Source: JBGANR01 sp044222225
GTDB lineage: Bacteria > Actinomycetota > Actinomycetes > Mycobacteriales > Mycobacteriaceae
Assembly: GCA_044222225.1 (NCBI GenBank)
Contig: JBGANR010000016.1
Coordinates: 1 to 64,000 of the forward strand
Direction: 5' to 3'
Length of the DNA stretch: 64,000 nucleotides
Positions 1 to 7,785 of the stretch are shown in pieces. Position numbers and translations under genes: made by a program. How positions within the stretch are numbered: the first letter of the stretch is position 1; the number at the start of each line of letters is the position of its first letter. The notes below the pieces were generated by a model. The model worked only from the letters and a program-made list of their open reading frames with translations. It had not been told where the DNA came from and ran no database searches.

Positions 1-5
1 CACCG

Positions 6-36
6 CGTCATCGCGACGATTATCGTCGCGATGACG
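6..36. repeat. 31-bp perfect inverted repeat
   Basis: Two 15-bp arms (6-20 and 22-36) are exact reverse complements around a single T at position 21. The repeat lies 29 bases beyond the stop codon of the reductase gene read on the minus strand. It could be a terminator for that gene or an operator for a gene off the left edge. No T-run follows on the minus strand side, so the terminator reading is not secure. Confidence 0.6.
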
Positions 37-65
37 CCGTATCGCGTACGAAACGACGTCCATCG

Positions 66-632
66 TCAGCGCGTGTAGGTGATCAGCTCGACGCCCGCCG
101 GCAACGGCAGGCGGTCACGCACGGTGAGCCCGACAGGCGGGACGGCCCGACCGAGCAGTGGGATGCCTGCGCCGATGAGCACCGGGTTGACCTTCACGTG
201 GAACTCGTCGATCTCGTCGATGAGTTGCGCGGCCAGCACACCGCCGCCGCACAGCCAGATGTCGAGCCCGGACTCCTGCTTGAGCGTCCGGACCGTCGCC
301 GCCGGGTCATCGGCGACGACGGTCAGACTCGGATCGGAGGGCAGGTCGGTTCGATGCGTGACGACGAACTGTCGCAGGTGCGGATAGGCGCTGGTCAGCC
401 CGGCGTCGAGGGCCGGCTGGTGGGTGTTGGCGCCCAGCAGGACGGTGTCGAAATGCCGCGGCGGACCGGTGACGCCGAAGGCCTCGCGCAGATGCGTCGG
501 GCACGTCTCCGGATACTCGGTCCACAGTGCCGAGTACAGCTCCGGATCAGCCACGAAGGCGTCGACCTCACCGTCCGGGCCGGCGATGAAACCGTCGGCG
601 GTCACCGCGACGTAGTAGACGAGCTTGCGCAT
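66..632 (-). CDS. dihydrofolate reductase-like (RibD C-terminal) protein
   Basis: A 188-residue protein with the fold family of the RibD C-terminal reductase domain, seen in many small NADPH-dependent reductases of unknown substrate. The N-terminus MRKLVYYVAVTADGFIAG is the typical first strand and loop of the family, and the segment LWLCGGGVLAAQL near residues 130-145 matches the GGG nucleotide-binding turn. I chose the ATG at 632 because it begins exactly at the domain and has GGAGGTCCC just upstream; the frame stays open upstream but carries no family sequence. It stands alone, convergent with nothing in view. Substrate cannot be inferred; folate metabolism is not implied. Confidence 0.85.
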   Translation of the reverse strand: MRKLVYYVAVTADGFIAGPDGEVDAFVADPELYSALWTEYPETCPTHLREAFGVTGPPRHFDTVLLGANTHQPALDAGLTSAYPHLRQFVVTHRTDLPSDPSLTVVADDPAATVRTLKQESGLDIWLCGGGVLAAQLIDEIDEFHVKVNPVLIGAGIPLLGRAVPPVGLTVRDRLPLPAGVELITYTR

Positions 633-727
633 GGGACCTCCGATATCGGGCTTCGACGACGTCGTGAGCCTAATGTCGAGTGCGGCGGCGGTGCCAGCGC
701 TTTTCTCGCATCCGCAGGTCCATGCCG

Positions 728-1279
728 TCAGCGCAGGACGGCGCGCACGATCCGCTCGGCGTCGGCGCGTGGGTCGAAGTCGGCACGAGGCATGCACAGC
801 TGATGTAGGACGACGCCGTCGGCCCAGTCGGTGACCAGCTCCGCGGCGGCGCCGGGATCGTCGACGAAAGGCGTCAGCATCCCGGCGGCCCAGGACAGAA
901 GCCCGTCCCGAGCCGAGCGGAGCGGAGCCTGCAGCCGTTCATCGCTCGCCGATTCGAGGAACAGCGAGTACCGCGCCGCTGTTCGGACACGGTCGGGGCC
1001 GATGGAGTACCGGAGCCAGGCGACGGCGAGACCGACGAGTTCGTCGACGGTCGCCGGGGGATCGGCGGCGCCGAGTCGGGCGGAATCGGCCAGGTCGCGC
1101 TCGACGAGCCGCGCCGCGATTCCTTCCAGAAGCGCCTGCCGAGTGCGGAAGTGGTTCGACGTCGTTCCCGCCGGCGCGCCCGCCGCGGCGTCGACGGCCC
1201 GATGGGTCAGTGTCCGCGCACCGCCTTCGCCGAGCACGGTGATCGCCGCGTCGAGGACGGCGTCTCGTCGTGATGACAT
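728..1279 (-). CDS. TetR family transcriptional regulator
   Basis: A 183-residue repressor of the TetR family. The N-terminal HTH runs from about residue 5 to 50 (RRDAVLDAAITVLGEGG, then LTHRAVDAAAG and NHFRTRQALL), followed by an all-helical ligand-binding domain. It is divergent from the flavin monooxygenase at 1335, and two similar 12-bp palindromes lie in the 55-bp gap, so it most likely represses both genes and is released by a substrate of the monooxygenase. The ligand is unknown. Confidence 0.9.
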   Translation of the reverse strand: MSSRRDAVLDAAITVLGEGGARTLTHRAVDAAAGAPAGTTSNHFRTRQALLEGIAARLVERDLADSARLGAADPPATVDELVGLAVAWLRYSIGPDRVRTAARYSLFLESASDERLQAPLRSARDGLLSWAAGMLTPFVDDPGAAAELVTDWADGVVLHQLCMPRADFDPRADAERIVRAVLR

Positions 1280-1289
1280 GACCCGAACA

Positions 1290-1321
1290 CTACAGCTGTA
1301 GACGGATCACTACAGAAGTAG
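1290..1321. promoter_or_regulatory. tandem TetR operators between divergent genes
   Basis: CTACAGCTGTAG (1290-1301) is a perfect palindrome and CTACAGAAGTAG (1310-1321) repeats it with an altered centre. Their starts are 20 bp apart, about two helical turns. They fill the gap between the TetR gene and the monooxygenase, the expected place for the repressor to bind as two dimers. The second copy ends 13 bases before the monooxygenase ATG, leaving little room for a leader. Confidence 0.75.
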
Positions 1322-1334
1322 TAGCGTCCGTGTC

Positions 1335-2363
1335 ATGACACGAACAGCAGCGATCATCGGTGGTGGAATCGGCGGACTGGCGGTGGCGAACGCCCTGGTC
1401 CGCAACGGGTGGGAGGTCACGGTCCACGAGCGCGCCGACGCCCTTCCGCAGGCGGGCACCGCCCTGGGGATGTGGCCGGAGGCGCTGGCGGCGCTCGACA
1501 TGATCGGCCTGGGAGGCCGGGTACGTGAGACCGGCAGCCGTCAGGAAGGCGGTCAGATCCGGACGCACGACGGCGCCGCGCTTGCGACGATCCGTCCGGG
1601 CGGCGAGAAGGCGGTGCTCATCTCGCGCGCACCGCTGCTGTCGATCCTGGCCTCGGGCCTGCCCGAGGGCGTCGTGCGCTTCAGTGCGGCCGTCAACGAC
1701 GTCGCCGAGCTGACAAGGCATGACCTCGTCGTCGGGGCCGACGGCGTCGGCAGTCGGGTGCGTGCCGCGGTCCTCGGCCGGCGCGTGGACCCGGTCATGC
1801 TCGGGTGGAGCGCACTCATCGGCCGGGCCGCGGGCACGACCGACGTCGTCTGCGAGACCTGGGGCGAAGGACGGTTGTTCGGCATCACGCCCCGTGACGG
1901 CGGCGTGACCAATTGGTTCGCCTCCTACCGCGACGCGCCGGACGGCCCGATGCCCGCCGACCCGATGGCCTTCCTGCGACAGCACTACGGACACTGGCAC
2001 AGCGACATCCGCGACGTGCTCGGCCGCATCGACGAAGAGTCGATCATCCACTATCGCGCCAAGCAGATGCCGAAGCTGCCGACATACGTGCGGGGCGGTA
2101 TCGCGCTCGTCGGCGACGCCGCCCACGCGATGGCACCGAACCTCGGGCGCGGCGCATGCGAGACGATCATCGACGCCGTCACGCTCGCTGAGGAACTCGA
2201 GACCGGGTCCGTCGAAGACGCACTACGGCGGTACGACGCGCAGCGACGGCCCGCGACGCAGCGGCTGGTCGCCGGCTCGCGGATGGTCGGACGACTCGCG
2301 TTGAGCCGCAGGCTCCCGGCTGTCCGCAACGGTGTCGTCCGGACGCTGGCACGCGTCGCCTGA
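1335..2363 (+). CDS. FAD-dependent monooxygenase (PHBH/UbiH class)
   Basis: A 342-residue group A flavoprotein hydroxylase. The N-terminal FAD dinucleotide motif GGGIGGLAVA is at residues 9-18, the VGADGVGS (DG) motif at about 132-139, and the third FAD motif GDAAHAMAPNLGRGA at about 258-272. The family uses NAD(P)H and oxygen to hydroxylate aromatic or other lipophilic compounds. The divergent TetR gene and two operators next to it indicate substrate-induced control, as in detoxification or antibiotic-inactivating monooxygenases. No ribosome site is obvious; translation may be leaderless. Substrate not predictable. Confidence 0.88.
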   Translation: MTRTAAIIGGGIGGLAVANALVRNGWEVTVHERADALPQAGTALGMWPEALAALDMIGLGGRVRETGSRQEGGQIRTHDGAALATIRPGGEKAVLISRAPLLSILASGLPEGVVRFSAAVNDVAELTRHDLVVGADGVGSRVRAAVLGRRVDPVMLGWSALIGRAAGTTDVVCETWGEGRLFGITPRDGGVTNWFASYRDAPDGPMPADPMAFLRQHYGHWHSDIRDVLGRIDEESIIHYRAKQMPKLPTYVRGGIALVGDAAHAMAPNLGRGACETIIDAVTLAEELETGSVEDALRRYDAQRRPATQRLVAGSRMVGRLALSRRLPAVRNGVVRTLARVA

Positions 2364-2386
2364 TCTTCGGCGCGTCGGCCGGCGAC

Positions 2387-2417
2387 TTGACCTTGTCGCA
2401 GCGTCAAGGTCGACGAT
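2387..2417 (+). promoter_or_regulatory. MerR-type promoter/operator
   Basis: GACCTTG (2389-2395) and CAAGGTC (2405-2411) are perfect 7-bp arms, and inner bases CGC/GCG also pair, giving a 23-bp near-palindrome. A TTGACC box at 2387-2392 overlaps the left arm, and a 19-bp spacer leads to a poor -10 (GACGAT, 2412-2417). An overlong spacer filled by a palindrome is the classic MerR arrangement. It lies just before the MerR gene, so autoregulation of that gene is likely. Confidence 0.7.
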
Positions 2418-2423
2418 GGACGC

Positions 2424-3263
2424 ATGCTCATCGGAGAAGCGGCGGCGATAGCCGGCACCACGGCCCGAGCGGTCCGTCACTACCACCGCCTCGGGCTGCT
2501 CGCGGAACCCGCGCGCAGAGCCAACGGGTATCGCCACTACGAACTCGCCGACATCGTCAGGCTGCTGCGCATCCGCTGGCTGGCGACGTCGGGGCTGCCG
2601 CTCGGCGCGGTGCGCGCGGTCCTCGACCGGGCCGACGATGACGACGTCGCCGCGGACCTCGACGATCTCATCGGCGGAATCGACGCGCAGCTCGCCGACC
2701 TGGCCGATCGTCGACAGCGGTTGACGGACATGCGCGAGTCGCACCGGCACGGCATGCGCCTCACACCGCTGCCGTCGACGCTCGCGGCCGTGCTCGACGA
2801 GATCGCGGCGGGGGAGGACGACCCTGCGGTACGAGACCTCATCGAACGGGAGCGGGCAGCGTGGGAACTGCTCGCACTCACCGGTCGTGCGCCGGCCGGA
2901 ACGTTCGACGTCGCCGAGGCAGCGCTGAAGAATCCGGAATCTCGTGCGCGAGTGGTCGGCCTCTACCGCCGGTTCGCCGCATTGGCGGCTCCAGGCGTCA
3001 CGCCCGACGAGATCGGCGTGGTCGGCGACGAACTCGCGGCGCTCCTCGCGGAGACGCCGCCACCGCATGATGATCGGGACGGCGACCCGTCGTCGATGTC
3101 GGCGGACACGCGAGAGCGGCCGGCCGGACCGCGGCCGTGGCCGACCGCGGATGCGGCCCATACGGAGCCGCTGCTGTACGAACTCGTACCCGATTCCGCG
3201 CAACGAGCCGCCGTCGTTCACGCCTTGGCGGTGCTGCGACCCGCCGGCGACGGTGACGCATGA
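2424..3263 (+). CDS. MerR family transcriptional regulator
   Basis: A 279-residue regulator. The MerR winged HTH occupies residues 1-70 (IGEAAAIAGTTARAVRHYH, then GYRHYELADIVRLLRI), followed by a coiled dimerisation helix near 75-110 and a long C-terminal domain of about 160 residues without cysteine clusters, so a metal sensor is unlikely. It overlaps the following membrane-protein gene by ATGA, so the two are translationally coupled. The palindromic operator directly upstream points to autocontrol. The C-terminal domain probably senses an organic ligand, but nothing in the sequence names it. Confidence 0.87.
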   Translation: MLIGEAAAIAGTTARAVRHYHRLGLLAEPARRANGYRHYELADIVRLLRIRWLATSGLPLGAVRAVLDRADDDDVAADLDDLIGGIDAQLADLADRRQRLTDMRESHRHGMRLTPLPSTLAAVLDEIAAGEDDPAVRDLIERERAAWELLALTGRAPAGTFDVAEAALKNPESRARVVGLYRRFAALAAPGVTPDEIGVVGDELAALLAETPPPHDDRDGDPSSMSADTRERPAGPRPWPTADAAHTEPLLYELVPDSAQRAAVVHALAVLRPAGDGDA

Positions 3264-3859
3264 CGGGGCCGATCACGGCGGTCCGCCGGGCCGTCAGCGC
3301 GGAACGCCACGGGTACCGATCCTTGTGGTTGCTCGTTCGTCGTCGTCAGGACGGGGTCGGCGACGGCGTCCGCGGCTTCGGCTACATGTCGGGTGCCTAC
3401 GCGTTGCCTGCCGTGCTCGTCATCAGCGGACTCGTCGAGGCGGTCGCCGTGCACGTGCTGTTGCCGTGGCCGACGGCGCGGGCCGTCGCCCTCGCGGTGA
3501 CGCTGATCTCCCTCGTCTCGATGGCGGGCTGGATCGCCGGCCGGGTCGTCCATCCGCATCTCGTCGACGCCGAGCGGCTCGTCCTCAGATCGGGCCGGCA
3601 CGTCGTGGCCACCATCGATCTCGCCGAGATCGTCCGCATCACCCGTGCGCGCCGATACAGCCCGACCGAGGCGATGCTCGCCGACGGCGAGCTGGTGTTG
3701 CCCGGCCCGGACGGGTGCGACGTGCGGATCGTGCTCGCCGCGCCCGTCCGGGTGCATCTGCCCAGGCTGGTCGGTGCCCTCGACGGCGAGGCGTCCGTCG
3801 TCTGTCTGCACGTCGACGACCCGGCCGGCCTGGTCGATGCGGCCGCGCTCCGGCGGTGA
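3260..3859 (+). CDS. hypothetical membrane protein with two transmembrane helices
   Basis: A 199-residue protein I do not recognise by name. Two hydrophobic helices are visible at about residues 45-67 and 72-94. A charged N-terminal stretch precedes them, and the soluble C-terminal half of about 100 residues is rich in beta-strand-like sequence (ERLVLRSGRHVVATIDLAEI), reminiscent of small bacterial PH-like domains. The start overlaps the MerR stop (ATGA), so it belongs to that operon and is probably controlled by it. Confidence 0.75.
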   Translation: MTGPITAVRRAVSAERHGYRSLWLLVRRRQDGVGDGVRGFGYMSGAYALPAVLVISGLVEAVAVHVLLPWPTARAVALAVTLISLVSMAGWIAGRVVHPHLVDAERLVLRSGRHVVATIDLAEIVRITRARRYSPTEAMLADGELVLPGPDGCDVRIVLAAPVRVHLPRLVGALDGEASVVCLHVDDPAGLVDAAALRR

Positions 3860-3861
3860 TG

Positions 3862-3880
3862 CCGGCCGATGCGCGGCCGG
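3862..3880. terminator. possible bidirectional terminator hairpin
   Basis: CCGGCC (3862-3867) and GGCCGG (3875-3880) form a short GC stem with a 7-base loop in the 26-bp gap between two convergent genes. There is no T-run, so this is a weak call. Confidence 0.3.
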
Positions 3881-3885
3881 GGCGG

Positions 3886-4632
3886 TCAAAGCACCTGAGA
3901 CAGGAACTGTTTGAGGCGCTCGCTCTCGGGGGCGCCGAACAGTTTGCCCGGCGGCCCCGTCTCGACGACCCGGCCGTGATCGAGGAAGACGACGTTGTCC
4001 GAGACCGTCCGCGCGTAGTTCATCTCGTGCGTCACGACGACCAGCGACTGCCCGCGCTTCGAGAGGTCTGCCATGAGCGCGAGGATGCCCTTGACCAGCT
4101 CGGGGTCGAGCGCTGAGGTGGCCTCGTCGAAGAAGATGATCTCCGGCTCCATGGCGAGCGTCCGGGCGATGGCCACCCGTTGCTGCTGACCGCCCGACAA
4201 CCGGGACGGACGGACGTCGGCCTTCTCCCGTAGACCGACGGCCTCCAGGTGCGTGAGCGCGAGCTCGCGCGCGGCTTCCTTACTCAGTCCGCGGAGCTTC
4301 CACGGTCCGAGGGCGATGTTCTCGGCGACCGTCTTGTGCGGAAACAGGTTGAACTGCTGGAAGACCATGCCGATGCGCTGCCGGAGCTTGTCCGGATCGT
4401 CGTTGAGTACCGACCTGCCGTCGAGCAGGATGTCACCCTGCTGTGGCTCGTACAGGCGGTTGAGCACGCGCAGCAGGGTGGACTTGCCTGATCCCGAGGG
4501 GCCGATGACGGTCGTCGTCGTGCCCGCCTCGACGTGGATGTCGATGCCGTTGATGATCGCGTTGCGGCCGAGCGTGAGGTGCAGGTCGCGGCCCGTCAGC
4601 GAGACGGCGCGGGGAGTCGTGGTGGTGGTCAT
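3886..4632 (-). CDS. polar amino-acid ABC transporter ATP-binding protein (GlnQ type)
   Basis: A 248-residue ATPase. Walker A GPSGSGKST is at about residues 43-51, Q-loop VFQQFNLFPHKT at about 95, signature LSGGQQQRVAIAR at about 145-157, and Walker B EIIFFDEATSALDPE follows. The sequence PHKTVAENI and ALDPELV are typical of polar amino-acid (PAAT) importers. Its ATG follows the stop codon of the binding-protein/permease gene without a gap (TAGATG), so the two genes encode one importer that drives uptake of an amino acid such as glutamine, glutamate or arginine. Confidence 0.93.
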   Translation of the reverse strand: MTTTTTPRAVSLTGRDLHLTLGRNAIINGIDIHVEAGTTTTVIGPSGSGKSTLLRVLNRLYEPQQGDILLDGRSVLNDDPDKLRQRIGMVFQQFNLFPHKTVAENIALGPWKLRGLSKEAARELALTHLEAVGLREKADVRPSRLSGGQQQRVAIARTLAMEPEIIFFDEATSALDPELVKGILALMADLSKRGQSLVVVTHEMNYARTVSDNVVFLDHGRVVETGPPGKLFGAPESERLKQFLSQVL

Positions 4633-6393
4633 CTACTGGGCCTTCCCGGTACGGAGCCGTCGATCGATGTGGTTGACGACGTGGGTCAGCGGGATCGTCA
4701 GTACGAGGTAGACCATGCCCGCCGCGACGAGCGGTGACAGGTTGCCGGTCTGGGCGTTGAGATCGCGCCCGACGGCGAACAGTTCGCGCTGCGTCGCCAA
4801 CAGCCCGAGGAAATAGATGAGCGACGAGTCCTTGATGAGCACGATGAACTGGTTGACGAGGGCGGGCAGCACACGCCGGACGCCCTGCGGGATGACGACG
4901 AGCGCCATCGCCTGTCGGTGGCTGAATCCGATCGCCCGTGCGGCCTCGAGCTGTCCCGCCTCGACGCTCTGGATACCTGATCGGAAGATCTCGCCGATGT
5001 ACGCCGCTGCGAGCAGCGCGAGCGCGAGCGCACCGAGCCAGTACGGATTGTTGCCCGTGATGTCCTTGACCACCGGCCCGACGCCGAGGCCGATGACGAG
5101 GATGATGACGACGGCGGGCAGCCCGCGGAAGACGTCGGTGTAGATGCGTGCCGGCCACCGCAGCCAGCGCGTCCGCGAGATGCCCGATACGGCGAGGACG
5201 AGCCCGATGACGGTACCGAGGAGCCCCGACACGAGCGCCAGGATGAGAGTGTTCGGCAGGCCCGTCTTGAGGAGATCAGGCAGCGCCCGCCGATACAGCT
5301 CCCAGTCAAAGAAGGTCGATGACAGCTGTTCCCACGTCGACCTGGGCGCGTTCACCGCGTCGTCGTCGGACGCGCGGCCCTGGCGCTCCGCGGCGATCGC
5401 CGCGAAGTCCGGCAGTGTCGGCGCAGGCGCGGCCTTCGATCCGGGCTTCCATCCGGCCGGAAGCTGCCGCGGCACCCAGTCGGAGTAGAGCTTGGCGTAG
5501 GTGCCGTCGGCGATGACGGCGTCGAGCCCGGCGTTGAGGGCGTCGATGAGCGGCTGATTATCCTTGCCGACCGCCCAGCCGATATAGTTGTTGAGGCTGA
5601 ACGTGTTCTGCGCGATCGTCGTCCGGTCACCGGGCTTGACCGCGCCCTCGGCCTGCTGCGACGGGGCCACCCAGGCGTCGATCTGCCCGCTCTTGAGGTT
5701 GGCGTACGCCGTGGCGTAGTCGGGGAACTTGACCGGCGGCAGCTTGAGACTCGTCGAGACGTAGTCGTCCTGCACCGTGCCCTGCACGACGCCGATGCGC
5801 ACCCCCGGTTTGAGATCGCCGAAGGTCTTCACCGCACCACCGTTCGGCACGACGAGTGAGAAATAGCCGAAGTCGTATCCGTTGGTGAAGCCCACCGTCT
5901 TGCGACGTTCGTCGGTGGTGGTGATCGACGACGAGCCGACGTCGAAGCGTCGGTTGGCCACCTGGGAGAGCAGCCCGGCGAACTCGGTGCCCGAGAACTC
6001 CACCTCGAGTCCGAGCTTCGCACCGACGGCTTTGAGCAGTTCGTTGTCGAAACCCGTGAACGCACCCGACGAGTCGACGCAGATGCTCGGTGGCGCGTCC
6101 GAGAGCGTGCCGACGGAGATCTTGCCGGCCACGAGCAGGCCCAGACGGTTCTTGTCGATCCGGTCGAGTGGAGTGGTCGTCGCCGTCGTGTAGCGATCCT
6201 CGGAGCCGGCGGCCGCCGCTGCGTCGAGATTGGTGGGGACGGCGGTGGCGGCGCCCGATCCGGGCGGTGCGCAGAGATCTGCGGCGGGTTTCGTCTCAGC
6301 CGAATCTGAGCCGCCGCACGCGACGACGGTCATCGCGAGCAGCGCCGCGACCACGGCGAGGAGGAGTCGGCGAACCGACCTGGTTATCGACAT
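4633..6393 (-). CDS. fused solute-binding lipoprotein / amino-acid ABC permease
   Basis: A 586-residue protein joining two usually separate parts. Residues 1-26 form a lipoprotein signal ending in the lipobox VVAC (Cys26). Residues about 66-340 are a family 3 solute-binding protein (GKISVGTLSDAPP, GFDNELLKAVGAKLGLEVEF, GVVQGTVQDDYV). A linker leads to a HisM/GlnP-type permease from about 365 to 580, with the EAA loop around EAARAIGFSHRQAM. The ATG at 6393 was chosen because the signal peptide starts there; the long upstream open frame is spurious. Binding-permease fusions are known from GlnPQ of lactic bacteria. A lipid anchor at one end and a membrane domain at the other would tether the binding domain twice. 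Confidence 0.9.
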   Translation of the reverse strand: MSITRSVRRLLLAVVAALLAMTVVACGGSDSAETKPAADLCAPPGSGAATAVPTNLDAAAAAGSEDRYTTATTTPLDRIDKNRLGLLVAGKISVGTLSDAPPSICVDSSGAFTGFDNELLKAVGAKLGLEVEFSGTEFAGLLSQVANRRFDVGSSSITTTDERRKTVGFTNGYDFGYFSLVVPNGGAVKTFGDLKPGVRIGVVQGTVQDDYVSTSLKLPPVKFPDYATAYANLKSGQIDAWVAPSQQAEGAVKPGDRTTIAQNTFSLNNYIGWAVGKDNQPLIDALNAGLDAVIADGTYAKLYSDWVPRQLPAGWKPGSKAAPAPTLPDFAAIAAERQGRASDDDAVNAPRSTWEQLSSTFFDWELYRRALPDLLKTGLPNTLILALVSGLLGTVIGLVLAVSGISRTRWLRWPARIYTDVFRGLPAVVIILVIGLGVGPVVKDITGNNPYWLGALALALLAAAYIGEIFRSGIQSVEAGQLEAARAIGFSHRQAMALVVIPQGVRRVLPALVNQFIVLIKDSSLIYFLGLLATQRELFAVGRDLNAQTGNLSPLVAAGMVYLVLTIPLTHVVNHIDRRLRTGKAQ

Positions 6394-6517
6394 GCGCGGA
6401 TCGTATCGGCGACCACCGACAGACCCGGACTTGCGCGCAGCGCGACGCGATGGGGCCGAAAGGCATGGCAGGCTTGACGCCGTCGTCCCTGTCCTCTGAC
6501 TCTGAAACGAGCCGCTG

Positions 6518-7675
6518 GTGTCCTTCTTCGTTCGTCTCCTGGTCGGAGGGCTTCTCCTCGGTCTCATCACCTTCTGGTTCCATCGGCGGCTCGTCCGCGC
6601 CACGGGCATCTCCGGACGCTGGGCCGTCGTGGCCGACATCACGCTGGTACTGCTGGCGGCCGCCAGCGCCGTCGGCTTCCAGACCGGTGGACTGTTCGAC
6701 CCGGCCTGGGCGCGGCCGATCGCGTACGTCGGCATGACGTGGCTCGCCGTCGGCATGTATCTCATCTTCGGAATCACGGCGATCGGCGTCTGCTGCCTCG
6801 TCGCACGTCTTGTCCGACGGCTCCGGGGGCGGCCGTCGGCCCCGCCGGACCCGTCCCGACGGCGGGTTCTGCAGGCGGCCACCGGGGCCGTCACCCTGGC
6901 CGCGCTCGGCACGGTCGGCGCGGGCATCGCGTCGGCGGCCAGGCCGGGCGTCACCCACACCACGATTCCGCTGCGTCGCCTTCCCGCGGGCTTCGACGGC
7001 GTACGCGTGGCGCTCGTCACCGACCTGCATGTCGGGCCGACCCGCGGGCGCGCTTTCACCCAGCGCGTCGCCGATCTGGTCGCCGCCGAGAAACCCGATC
7101 TCATCGTCTTCGGCGGCGACCTCATCGACGGCACCGTCGCCCATGTCGGCCGTGACCTCGAACCCCTCGCCGATCTGCACGCCCCACTCGGCGTCTTCGG
7201 TGTCAGCGGCAACCACGAGTACTACGCCGACAACGCGCTGACCTGGCTCGATCATTGGGAGACGCTGGGCATCCGCACCCTGCGCAACCAGCGCGTCGAA
7301 CTGCGCCGCGGCGGTGACGTCATCGACCTCGCCGGGGTCTACGACGCGACCGGCGACCCGCCGCCGGACATCTCCGCGGCGCTCGCAGGACGCGACCCGA
7401 ACCGCTTCGTCGTCCTCGCCGCCCATCAGCCGAAGCAGGTGGACGAAGGTGCCCGTCAACACGGCGTCGACCTGCAGCTTTCCGGCCATACGCACGGCGG
7501 ACAGCTCTGGCCCTTCGGCTACGTCGTCACGCTGCAGCAGCCGATGCTCGAGGGTCTCGCCCGGTTCGACGACACCCTCGTCTACACCTCCCGCGGCGTG
7601 GGCGCCTGGGGTCCGCCCGTCCGCGTCGGCGCGGCGCCGGAGGTCTCGATGCTCGAGCTGCGCCGGGAGGCCTGA
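6518..7675 (+). CDS. membrane-anchored metallophosphoesterase
   Basis: A 385-residue protein with a GTG start. Several N-terminal hydrophobic helices (about residues 3-20, 35-55, 67-95 and 118-140) precede a calcineurin-like phosphoesterase domain from about 155 to 380. The metal motifs are in order: TDLHVG (D-x-H), GGDLIDG (GD), GNHEYY (GNHE), and SGHTHGGQLWP (GH-x-H). This matches the YkuE/YaeI-like family, some members of which act on UDP-lipid intermediates at the membrane. It is divergent from the importer gene. Exact substrate unknown. Confidence 0.88.
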   Translation: MSFFVRLLVGGLLLGLITFWFHRRLVRATGISGRWAVVADITLVLLAAASAVGFQTGGLFDPAWARPIAYVGMTWLAVGMYLIFGITAIGVCCLVARLVRRLRGRPSAPPDPSRRRVLQAATGAVTLAALGTVGAGIASAARPGVTHTTIPLRRLPAGFDGVRVALVTDLHVGPTRGRAFTQRVADLVAAEKPDLIVFGGDLIDGTVAHVGRDLEPLADLHAPLGVFGVSGNHEYYADNALTWLDHWETLGIRTLRNQRVELRRGGDVIDLAGVYDATGDPPPDISAALAGRDPNRFVVLAAHQPKQVDEGARQHGVDLQLSGHTHGGQLWPFGYVVTLQQPMLEGLARFDDTLVYTSRGVGAWGPPVRVGAAPEVSMLELRREA

Positions 7676-7769
7676 ACGGCCACCGCCAGTTCGCAGACGG
7701 TCGGAGTCGACACGCCGATGAGACGCACGTCGGCTGCGCCACCGGGCCCGATGACGCTCACGCCTGTCG

Positions 7770-7785
7770 TACATTCTCCGATGTG
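7770..7785 (+). promoter_or_regulatory. -10 box for likely leaderless mtr mRNA
   Basis: TACATT (7770-7775) fits the actinobacterial -10 consensus, and the GTG start at 7783 is 7 bases beyond it, which is where transcription should begin. No Shine-Dalgarno sequence precedes the GTG, which fits a leaderless transcript. Confidence 0.5.

Noticed and set aside
6394..7212. Open frame that extends the binding-protein/permease gene upstream by 273 codons
   Set aside because: It lies antisense to the metallophosphoesterase and has no protein-family sequence; the lipoprotein signal at 6393 marks the true start.
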